Shown here: positions 10,648-20,249 of the stretch, in pieces
How the letters are laid out: every line of letters begins with the position of its first letter
Numbering within the stretch: position 1 is the first letter of the stretch
NCBI GenBank assembly: GCA_037043455.1
Contig: JAWPHD010001229.1
Span: 124,001-188,000 of the forward strand
Length of the DNA stretch: 64,000 nucleotides
From: Cyrtodaria siliqua
Taxonomy: Eukaryota; Mollusca; Bivalvia; Adapedonta; Hiatellidae
Reading direction: 5' to 3'
Notes under the pieces: generated by a model
The model's database searches: none
What the model was told of the DNA's origin: nothing
The model's input: only the letters and a program-made list of their open reading frames with translations
Program-made: the position numbers and the translations under genes

Positions 10648-11136
10648 TATTTAGCTCAAAAACAATTTTTTCACTATTTAACATGGACTGCACCAAATTT
10701 AAATAAATGGGAACGATTTAAATAAATCAACACTAAATAAATGCTCTTGATTTAAAGTATATCCTTACGATTTAGATTATTATATCCTCGCGATTTAAAT
10801 ATATGATTTTATCCATACGATTTAACTAAATGGTTTTGATGTAATTATTCGTTTGTGATCTAAATAAATCGACCTTCTTTATAGTATAAATGTGCAACAA
10901 TTTAATTAAATTCACTATAATTAAATAAATCGACACAATTTACATATATTCTAATGATTTAAATCGTATGGATATATTTTAATCGTGAGGATATATTTTA
11001 AATCTTAAGGATATACTTTAAATCAAGAGGATTTATTTAAATAGTGTCAATTTATTTAAATCATGTCCATTTATTTAAATATGGTGCAGTCCATTATGTT
11101 AAATAGTGAAAAAACAACATGTTTTTGAGCTAAATA
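10648..11136. mobile_element. Fold-back element, ~490 bp, AT-rich long inverted repeats
   Basis: The outer left TATTTAGCTCAAAAAC matches the inverted right end GTTTTTGAGCTAAATA. Both arms continue with CACTATTTAACAT, GGACTGCACCA and repeated ATTTAAATAAAT and 'AAGTATATCCTTA' motifs, arms of about 200 bp each. No coding sequence. It sits just after copy B, possibly inserted near its AT-rich tail. Confidence 0.8.
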
Positions 11137-11365
11137 GTTTTGTTACACACGGCACCCTATAACAAGTTGGAATAATTGTTGTCATTATTCATTTTGAACA
11201 AACTAACTTAAATAAATATGATCTTATCATTAAATGGGGTGTTGCGATGAATATTATACAAAATAAATACTGTAAATTAAACTTCTAATCCCTAACTTAC
11301 AAAGTTGACAAAGCAATACAATAAAAAATCTTATCCTGACTTGTGTAAAAAGCAAATCCTCATGT

Positions 11366-13325
11366 ACATGGAAATGTCAAGTGTTGTCTCTTACTCTCTT
11401 TCCACATTACTCCCATTTTATGGAGATGTCGAGCGCTGTCATTTCTGCATTACTCACATTTTATGGAGATGACGACCGCTGTCATTTCTGCAATACTCAC
11501 ATATTATGGAGATGTCGACCGCAGTCATTCATGCATTACTCTCATTTTATGGAGATGTCGACCGCTGTCATTTCTGCATTATTCCCATCATCATGACGAT
11601 GTCAACCGCTGTCATTTCTGCATTACTCCCATTTTCATGGAAATGTCGAGCGCTGTCATTCTGCATTACCCTCATTTTCATGGAGATGTCGACCGCTGTC
11701 ATTTCTGCATTACTCCCATTTTATGGAGATGTCGACCGCTGTCATTATTGCATTACTCCCATTATCATGGAGATGTCGACCGCTGTCATTTCCGCATTAC
11801 TCTCATTTTCATGGAGATGTTGAATGCTGTCATTTCTGCATTACTCCCATTTTATGGAGATGTCGACCGCTGTCATTCCTGCATTACTCTCATTTTCATG
11901 GAGATGTCGACCGCTGTCATTTCTGCATTAATCACATTTTATGTAAATGTCGACCGCTGTCATTTCTGCATTACTCCCATTTTATGGAGATGTCGACCGC
12001 AGTCATTCATGCATTACTCTCATTTTATGGAGATGTCGACCGCTGTAATTTCTGCATTATTCCCATTATCATGACGATGTCAACCGCTGTCATTTCTGCA
12101 TTACTCCCATTTTCATGGAGATGTCGAGCGCTGTCATTCTGCATTACTCTCATTTTCATGGAGATGTCGACCGCTGTCATTTCTGCATTACTCCCATTTT
12201 ATGGAGATGCCGACCGCTGTCATTATTGCATTACTCCCATTATCATGGAGATGTCGACCGCTGTCATTTCTGCATTACTCTCATTTTCATGGAGATGTCG
12301 ACTGCTGTCATTCCTGCATTACTCTCATTTTCATGGAGATGTCGAGCGCTGCCATTCCTGCATAAATCCCATTATTATGGAGATGTCGACCGCTGTCATT
12401 TCTGCATTACTCCCATTTTCATGGAGATGTCGAGTGGTGTCATTTTTGCATTACTCCCATTTTGTGGAGATGTCGAGCGCTGTCATTTCTGCATTACTCT
12501 CATTTTCATGGAGACGCCGAGCGCTGTCATTCCTGCATTACTCTCATTTTCATGGAGATGTCGAGCGCTGCCATTCCTGCATAAATCCCATTATTATGGA
12601 GATGTCGACCGCTGTCATTTCTGCATTACTCCCATTTTCATGGAGATGTCGAGTGGTGTCATTTTTGCATTACTCCCATTTTGTGGAGATGTCGAGCGCT
12701 GTCATTTCTGCATTACTCTCATTTTCATGGAGACGTCGAGCGCTGTCATTTCTGCATTACTCTCATTTTCACAGAAATGACGAGCGCATTTCTGCATCTC
12801 TCCCATTTTTATGGAGATGTCGAGCGCTGTCGTTGCGCATTACTCTCACTTTTACAGAGATGTCAACCGCTGTTATTCCTGCATTACAGTCATTTCATAG
12901 AGATGTCGAGCTCTGTCATTTCTACATTACTCTCATTTTTATGGAGATGTCGAGCGCTGTCATTTCTGCATTACTCCCATGTTCATGGAGATGTCGAGCG
13001 CTGTCATTTCTGCATTACTCCCATTTTCATGGAGATGTCGAGCGCAGTCAGTTCTGCATTACTCCCATTTTTATGGAGATGTTGAGCGCTGTAATTTCTG
13101 CATTGCTCTCATTTTCATGCAGATGTCGAGGCTGTCATTTCTGCATTACTCTCATTTTCACAGAGATGTCGAGCGCTGTCATTTCTGCATCACTCCCTTT
13201 TTTATGGAGATGTCAAGCGCTGTCATTGCGCATAACTCTCACTTTTACAGAGATGTCGAGCGCTGTTATTCCTGCATTACTCTCATTTTCATAGAGATGT
13301 CGACCGCAGTCATTTCTGCATTAAA
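11366..13325 (+). repeat. 44-bp satellite array, ~44 copies, with higher-order duplications
   Basis: Unit: ATGGAGATGTCGACCGCTGT, then CATTTCTGCATTACTCCCAT, then TTTC; 43-44 bp. Two main variants differ at GTCGACC versus GTCGAGC. Higher-order copies are visible: the marker GCAGTCATTCATGC recurs with a 478-bp shift (11521, 11999) and GCCATTCCTGCATAAAT with a 219-bp shift (12351, 12570). Long open frames (up to 523 codons) run through because the unit lacks stops in most phases; they are not genes. Confidence 0.95.
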
Positions 13326-13335
13326 CCTTGGAAAT

Positions 13336-13661
13336 AGATAAGTTTCATATACAATTTGGCCTATTGTCAGTTGTTTGTCTGTTAGACATTCAACTTGAGC
13401 TCACTTCACTTGGCAATATTTTTTGTATTTTATAAGTGTAGTTTTAAAGATTTTAAGTTGATTTTTTGAGAGAGAAAAACAAGAGCTATTGTCATGACCC
13501 TGGCATTGTCGTCGTTGTCGTCGTTGTCGTCATCCCGTTAGAGTTTTTTGTTTAGCTCAGCTTTTCTTCTGTTTTCTTGCAAACTACAACAGTTGTTATA
13601 GTCACTAAAATTCATAGACATATTCATATAATGATAAACAATCAAAATATATAGCTGGAGT
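13336..13661. other. Diverged copy of the 20765-20960 segment plus GTC-rich repeat scrap
   Basis: 'GATAAGTTTCAT', 'TTTGGCCTATT', 'TTAGACATT' and a TTTTATAA..TGTAGTTTT..TTTTAAG tail occur in the same order as at 20768-20960, so this is a shorter paralogue of that hairpin region. At 13482-13540 there is a typical repeat scrap (AACAAGAGCTATTGTCATG, then GTCGTCGTTGTCGTC). No gene. Confidence 0.5.
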
Positions 13662-13939
13662 ATGAAAAATTTTGTTAATTTTAATATTTGTCTATTATAC
13701 TTACGACAACATTACAATTGCAAGATACTCAACTTGCCTTAATCCACGAACGGAAAAACTTCCCCAAATACCCTTCCCGGGACTCCCGGCACCAAGGGCG
13801 CCGCCAAATACACCCGTACAAGCAAGAGTCACACAGAGTTACTTCCTCTTTCCGCAAATAAGTCCTAAATTAAGGAGGGGTGGGTAGTTAATGTTGTCGT
13901 AAGTATAATAGACAAATATTAAAATTAACAAAATTTTTC
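13662..13939. mobile_element. Small inverted-repeat element, ~50-bp arms
   Basis: The left arm starting ATGAAAAATTTTGTTAATTT (13662) is repeated inverted at the right, ending AAATTAACAAAATTTTTCAT (about 13939); both include ACTTACGACAACATT. The interior (about 13712-13858) contains a GC-rich stretch with CTTCCCGGGACTCCCGGCAC. That stretch reappears inverted at about 19905-20050, at the right end of the adjoining 6.1-kb element. Confidence 0.75.
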
Positions 13940-15339
13940 ATATTGGTCTATAGATAGCTTACGACAACATTACAATTGCGACTTTAACACAATGAGCTGG
14001 GGTGGTACAATGTAACCTGTTATGAGTGCCCGAATATATAAAGGGGATTTGAACAACTCTGAACAACAAGTAACAAAGCACGCTCAAACCTGCTCTAATT
14101 ACAAGAAGTTAAAGCAGACGAGAGCATGAACCCAAGCAACTTACACTCACCATAGCGTAATCTGGGATCCTGACTGGCGATACAGCCAGTAGGAGGAGCC
14201 TCTAAAACTTCTTAGATGGGCAGATGAACGTTACAAGGTGAATATGGCAACCTCATAAGTCCTTCAATTCGTTCAAGGACAATAAGTCCACCACCATCTA
14301 AAATTATAATCGGCAATTTCAAGCTAATCCATGGAACAGAAAATTTTTTGTATTACATAGATCATTTAAATAAGTATCGACCCCCTGATTCAATACTTAA
14401 AATAACAGCTTCATAACTGAGCTGTAAATGTAACTATGAACACCAGATAACTGTGTGAAGCATAGAATACTATGAACAATACAATATGTATAAACCAAAC
14501 ACCTTTGGAACATAGTGGTATGAAGTGCTTACAAACCAAGATAAGCCAAATAATAAATAAAACTGCAACCGATTTGTATGCCCAAAGTTACAGACTTGGG
14601 CAAGGCCAAGTCAGCTAACTGGCAGAGCAGCACAACCCCATGACTGACTGGGTAGTAAGAACTGGACCCAGTGAAAAATTATTTAAGATAGAATCTAACA
14701 AATAATTTGTGAATTTTAAGAATATAAAGGCTCTGACTTTAGTAGCCTTATTGGAGTTGCATTAGGTATACACCCAGACAAAACCAAACAGATTGTTACT
14801 GGAATATCCCCAGAAGGGGTTAAACGAGATCCCTTTAGTAGCATGAGCCTGATGACACTTCAGTTCCTAGAATGGGCTCACTAAATCTGAGCCACAAGGC
14901 TAAAAGAAGATAGTCTAAAGGGTAGTCTATCTAAGATTAACCGAAAAGTTCAAAGGAGGGCCGGAGAACAGAAGTCAAACAGGCCAAAAAGAGCCACTTT
15001 AACTTCTAAGTATTCTAACTAAGAAGGGGAGTGATATAAGCTCAAAGTGGGAAACAAGAAAAAACCCAACTCCGACTGCGGTGGGAGTGTAAACAAACAA
15101 TGCGTTACACTTATTCTAACCAGCTAAACCTCTGTGACCTCAGAGTAGCCCAGTGAAGGACCTCCTAGAGGTACAATTGTGTGAGCAACTATTACAGAAA
15201 CTGAAGTCTGAAGATGTAGTTTGAATCGACAAACGTGAGGTTGCATACTGATTCCGAATGAATCAGTGGCAGAGGTAGACTGTAAAACCTGATATAAACC
15301 CCGCTTAGGGAAGAAATCAAGATGGACAGAAGTGCTGCC

Positions 15340-15565
15340 CGTACGAACTGCGACGCCCGTAAAGCAGGCGTAATATTGATAACTAAACCAGGCGTAATTT
15401 TGATGGTGACCAGGCGTACAGGTGGTTTTGATAAGAATGTAGAAACCAGGCGTAAAATGAGGCGTAATATGTAATTGAGTCCGTCTGGCCAAAAACCAGG
15501 CATAAATAAAACCAGGCGTAAATAGAGCCAGGCGTAAATAAACCAGGCGTAAATAATAAAAGAAT
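15340..15565 (+). repeat. CCAGGCGTAAATA short repeats
   Basis: 'AGGCGTA' recurs about ten times at irregular 13-30 bp spacing, closing into near-tandem CCAGGCGTAAATA units at 15495-15560. No coding role is evident. Confidence 0.7.
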
Positions 15566-16915
15566 TTATTTATTCAGGGCAACACACCTAGTTAGTGAAC
15601 AAACCTACCATGTGGCCCTCTAAGCCAAACTGAGAGATCCTTAGACATGCATTTAGGGCAGCTCTACGAAACCCCTAGACCACGGCAGAATGTCCCCTTG
15701 AATGTGGCTGTGTATGGGCACGCACCCCCCCCCCCTTGTTCTGACCAAGGCAGAATGTCACCTTGAATGTGGTTGTGCACACGCATTCACCCGCAAATCT
15801 GTGTTCTAGTAAAAGATCTAGCCGAAAAGAAACTGTGTTTCCATACGAATGTGGCATATAGAACCAATAAATAAATAGATGCCAGATGTATCTCAAACTG
15901 CCTGAAGGAAAGACTTCAAAAAGAGAAGTCCGGCTCTTATGGCATAATTAATGTACGGATTAGAAGCCGGGTCTAACCATAGTATAGCCTACCATAATGT
16001 TAGGAACTTACTCATACTGATAGACCTACTCTCTAAACTGATAGAAAACAAGGAGAATGTATCCTGGTTCTAGCAATATTAAACAGGAGGGGGTATGAAA
16101 AACAAATACGCCAACTATCATCAGTACCCCTAGGGCTAATGGAGAACGAACCCTGGCACTACAGCCCATTAACTGTATGACTGTATGGAGAAGTGGGAGG
16201 GGTAAGGAATCTAGAAACTGGACAATGATCTTAGCTGCAAGAAAAGGAGTGTTATGTCCTGCAACCGCATCTAATAAGCTACACAAGGAACGCAACCCCA
16301 GAGGTAAGAGATGAATGACGAAGAACTCCATCAGACAAGGCTTAGTCAGAGGAACCGCGAACAAACCCACTTAGGGTTGAGGATAGCGGCTTTGAAGCCG
16401 ATTACTCCGAACTTACTGAAACTGCCTAACAGGTGTAAACCGGGGGCGGAGAGCAGCCCGTGCTTGGCTGCCCGCTCATTAGTACCGTCGCCTTCGCTTT
16501 GCAGCTCCGGCTCTGGAGGTACCCCGTGGAGATTTAAGCGGTACAGAAGGAGACCTTAATCAACCCTAGGGTAATCCCAAAACCCCACAGGTGTATCAGT
16601 GAGAAAACACGCATAATACACTCGTGCTAAGGCTCTGGTGAAAATAAGTTTTTCTAATAAGAAAATCCTTATATTCACGACAAACCAAAAATGATTCTAT
16701 TAATAACTTATTATGTACTCTAACCTTGATACTTAAGCAGCAAAACATAATGCGCTAAAACAGAGACGACAAAAGGTCAACAGCGGCATTATGTCTGTCG
16801 ATATTTCACAAGTGAAACACAAACAATGAAATATAAGGTATATCATAATATCCACAAAAAAACAACAAAAAACAACAAGATGCCAGTTGTCTTTGTGGCT
16901 GGTATGGGACACGTA

Positions 16916-17042
16916 AAACCGGACTCCTCCCTTACAGGGCGAAAGCTCTATCAACTGAGCTAACCGGGACACCATCATAAAACAGAGGTGAGTGGCAGTG
17001 ATATCAAGTAAGAGACTAACCACTCAGCCACGGAAGTCCCCC
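16916..17042 (-). repeat. Two tRNA-like modules (SINE-type)
   Basis: On the minus strand the sequence reads GGGGACTTCCGTGGCTGAGT then GGTTAGTC (Leu/Ser-type A-box). This is followed by TGTCCCGGTTAGCTCAGTTG then ATAGAGC (canonical A-box) and CCTGTAAGGG. The B-boxes are eroded. Bivalve tRNA-derived SINEs carry similar heads, so this is read as a SINE fragment rather than a working tRNA gene. Confidence 0.5.
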
Positions 17043-18278
17043 ATATCAACTTACCAGCAAAAGGAAGACTCAGCCAGCAACTGCATGTGCAAATGAATAA
17101 AACAGCATCTGCCACTGTAATTAATTTATATAACTTACCTCAAAAAAGGTGGTGATATACATGTACATAGATATCATTAACTTTTCAAATTAGAGGCACA
17201 CAGAGCAAAGTAGCCGGGTATTAGATAGATACTAGTATACAATATTAGTAAAAGTATTCATATTAGCCTGGTAGAAAGGTTTAAGTAGCAGGGCAAATTA
17301 ACCGCCTACCTCTTAATGACACCCCTTGATATAAATACTACCGGCGCTAAATAAAATAAATGCTCATATACCTGCAAGTCTGATGAGCATAATCCATAGA
17401 CTGGCAATAATCATCTTAGTCCTGCCACAAATAGTACTCAACAAGGCGATAGGACAAGTTGAATTAGGTGTCCTGATAAGGAAAACCATATACAGAAAGA
17501 AATAAACTGATTTACTTCTTAAGACTGTGGCTACAATTAACGCTGAAACCTATGCACGTTATGGCGAAGGCCATGAATTCTTACCCTAATCATTAGAGTA
17601 TGACGGAGAAGCCGTAGTCACTTACATCATCCTTGATATTCTTGTGACGGAACTCGACAGCAGGTATCGACTTCTATCGAGGTTACCTGCAAAACAAGTT
17701 CTGTAGTTAAGTCCGTAAGGACAGAAAAGAACAAAGTAATTCACTAAGAATCTTTAGTTTAAGACAAGTATCAGATTCCTGTAGTGGTTATAAAGCAAAC
17801 CATGAGAGGAAATACTTTAAATTGAATACTCTTAACGCTTTTTGTAAACGTCGAGATATTCAAAGATATAAAAGCATTAAATAAGTTTCTAAAATCGAGA
17901 ACATAGGTAGACAATGCTTAAGAAGTGTTTACAAATGTTGCAACAACTTGGAAAAAAGGGTAATTCTGTTCGACAAAAGAATGAATTCTATTTGAGAATA
18001 GAATACCACCAGGCCTGCTATTAATCAGAATCAGAGATAAGACTTCGATAATTTACCTTCTCTGATGTAGATGGCCTGTATAGAGCGCCCTGTCAGTAGG
18101 AAGATATGACTTCCCTATGAATTAAAAAGGCCTTTCCCAGTAGGGAGCACCGTCTAGGAAAGTATGATTTCCTAAAGAGGTCTCAGTCCTATTGATGGTA
18201 AGTGTTTCTGACACCACACTGAAAAGGAAGAACAAGGAAAGTGTCTCTGACACATTTTACTAGTATGTTAAAAGTATG

Positions 18279-18384
18279 TGTCAGAAGTGGGATCTGAAAC
18301 CACGTGTAAGGTCGTGGACCAGAACACTCGTTTATGAAGGTATAACCTTGAGTCTGGCGCATTAGACCATTCGGCCCTCCTGAC
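18279..18384 (-). tRNA. tRNA-Leu(CAA)-like gene with intron, probably decayed
   Basis: Minus strand, 106 bp. The acceptor arms GTCAGGA and TTCTGAC pair along seven positions (one G-T). The D-region GGCCGAATGGTCTAATGCG matches class II Leu tRNAs, and the anticodon stem CCAGA/TCTGG is perfect around loop CTCAAG (anticodon CAA). An insert of about 22 bases follows the anticodon, where metazoan tRNA-Leu(CAA) genes carry their intron. Decay signs: D-stem mismatch, T-stem GTGGT/CCCAC mismatch, T-loop TTCAGAT instead of TTCRANY, which weakens the B-box. It sits inside the 6.1-kb inverted-repeat element, so it may be a passenger. Confidence 0.6.
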
Positions 18385-18999
18385 AGGTAATCCATATGTT
18401 TATCTTTATTTCTTAATTGCTATCATATGATTTGATTACCTGTTAGTTCAATGTCATGTTCACATTGTTATGAATATTACAATAAAATATTCTATTCTAT
18501 TCTATTTAATCTGTGATTATACAACACGTAAGAAATTATAATAACAGATAATTGTGACCCATGACAGAAACTTCCCTTACATGTGAGTACCAACACATAA
18601 ACCTAAGTCCTCTTCCCATACCATAGAAAGAAGTCTTATTTAGCTTCCCTCCAGACAACTAGTCTGGATTTTATACTAGCAGAGACCTTCAGAAGAGACT
18701 ATATCCTTCGTTAGGTGGCCCTAACCATAACAACGGTATTGAATACAGTAAGAATACCGTAAGAATACCCTTTCGGCCCTAGGCCGTGCTTAAAAGCATA
18801 AATTTCAGCTGAGGAAGTATTACCTGAGCTGTCTCTAGACAGGTGACGGTTGCTCCTAGACCGCCCTCTGTGTGTTGACTCTCTGAAAGGTGACCTGGAG
18901 GAGTGAATGGAATCTGTTCTGAGGACCTTCAGATTACCCATGAGGCAGAGAGTTTGTAGTCGGCGTGACCCCCGCACTACCTGGTAGCTTGAGCCGGAG

Positions 19000-19080
19000 T
19001 GGGTGGGGTACGGGACTTTCTTTAGTGAGCGCAAGATAGTCGACGTCGTTCATTGACTGAGCTAAGCGGGCTATTTGGTT
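19000..19080 (-). repeat. tRNA-like A-box module
   Basis: The minus strand contains AGCCCGCTTAGCTCAGTCAA, a canonical tRNA A-box context, but no convincing B-box follows. The neighbouring 'GAGTGGGTGGGGTACGGGAC' motif on the + strand recurs at 19161 and 19314. Confidence 0.35.
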
Positions 19081-19160
19081 GTCTCCAAGCGAATGCGACC
19101 ACTCCAACAGTGTACCCACGAGGTAGAGAGTTATCTGAGTCACCATGGTCCCCCGGACAG

Positions 19161-19466
19161 GAGTGGGTGGGGTATGGGACTGCATATGGCTGGGTTGGGG
19201 GACATCACCGATAGAAGGTCAGGACTTCGTACGGGTGATGTTTCCAATCCCTGGGAGTCCGGACGGGCCGTAGTGGGCTAGGGCCCGACTCCCCATTGAT
19301 GTTTCCTTCACAGGAGTGGGTGGGGAATGGGACTGCATATGGCTGGGTTGGGGGACATCACCGATAGAAGGTCAGGACTTCGTACGGGTGATGTTTCCAA
19401 TCCCTGGGAGTCCGGACGGGCCGTAGTGGGCTAGGGCCCGACTCCCAATTAGACTAAGGTCCCACT
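19161..19466 (+). repeat. 153-bp tandem duplication
   Basis: GAGTGGGTGGGG(T/A)ATGGGACTG begins at 19161 and again at 19314. The following ~130 bp, including CCGGACGGGCCGTAGTGGGC, are near identical. GC-rich compared with its surroundings. Confidence 0.9.
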
Positions 19467-20249
19467 CCCCATTGCTGTTACTGAAATATAGAAAATAACA
19501 GCAGAAGGTGTTCTAAAAGCACCAACTGTGATTATATAACAAACAACACGAACCCAATAATATAAGAAAACTATTTACTGGAGTGTTGACACGAGTAGGA
19601 GGGGTGTCTACGTTCCGGTGTCAAATTCAAAACTTCTAATAGAAGTTAAAAGCTATTTTTCGACAGAATTTACAAATGTTGGTAAACCGGAAGTAGACAG
19701 AATATGGTTGTTTACGAATTGCGGTCTGAATTAACTGCGTAAAGAACAAAAGCCGGTGTAAAAAACACCAATTACGATCATAAACTCGTAAGAAAATAAC
19801 ATATGGGAAGTAAAATTAAAGTAATAAAACAATTAAAACCATTTGTTACGTGGAAAAAGACAAATATTTTGAGACCGTCGATTTATCGCGTTCTTTACCG
19901 ATGACGCCACGACGGAAAGAGGAAGTAACTCTGTGTGACTCTTGCTTGTACGGGTGTATTTGGCGGCGCCCTTGGTGCCGGGAGTCCCGGGAAGGGTATT
20001 TGGGGAAGTTTTTCCGTTCGTGGATTAAGGCAAGTTGAGTATCTTGCAATTGTAATGTTGTCGTAAGCTATCTATAGACCAATACCTTAGTTATTTGACT
20101 TTAGACTTCAAAATGTAATGGACTTAGAAAATCTAAATTCAACAACAAAAGGGACAATAAGTACAAAAACCATCCCTGCGCTAAAGATTTGAAATTTCAC
20201 ACACTTGTTATCTTGTAACCCTGTTAATTTGTACCATATTTAATTGCAG

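Larger units (their letters stand above)
13940..20083. mobile_element. 6.1-kb inverted-repeat element, no coding sequence recognised
   Basis: The left end ATTGGTCTATAGATAGCTTA is the exact inverse complement of the right end TAAGCTATCTATAGACCAAT (to 20083), and both continue through CGACAACATTACAATTGC. The right end carries in addition the inverse of the GC-rich interior of 13712-13858. No target duplication is clear. The body has tRNA-like modules on the minus strand, CCAGGCGTAAATA repeats, and a 153-bp tandem duplication. It looks non-autonomous. It may lie within an intron or upstream region of the DUF4806 gene. Confidence 0.65.

Noticed and set aside
11463..13294. Long open frames (up to 523 codons) in the 44-bp array
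   Set aside because: They translate the satellite in several overlapping phases with the same peptide motifs; no start context, introns or family signature.
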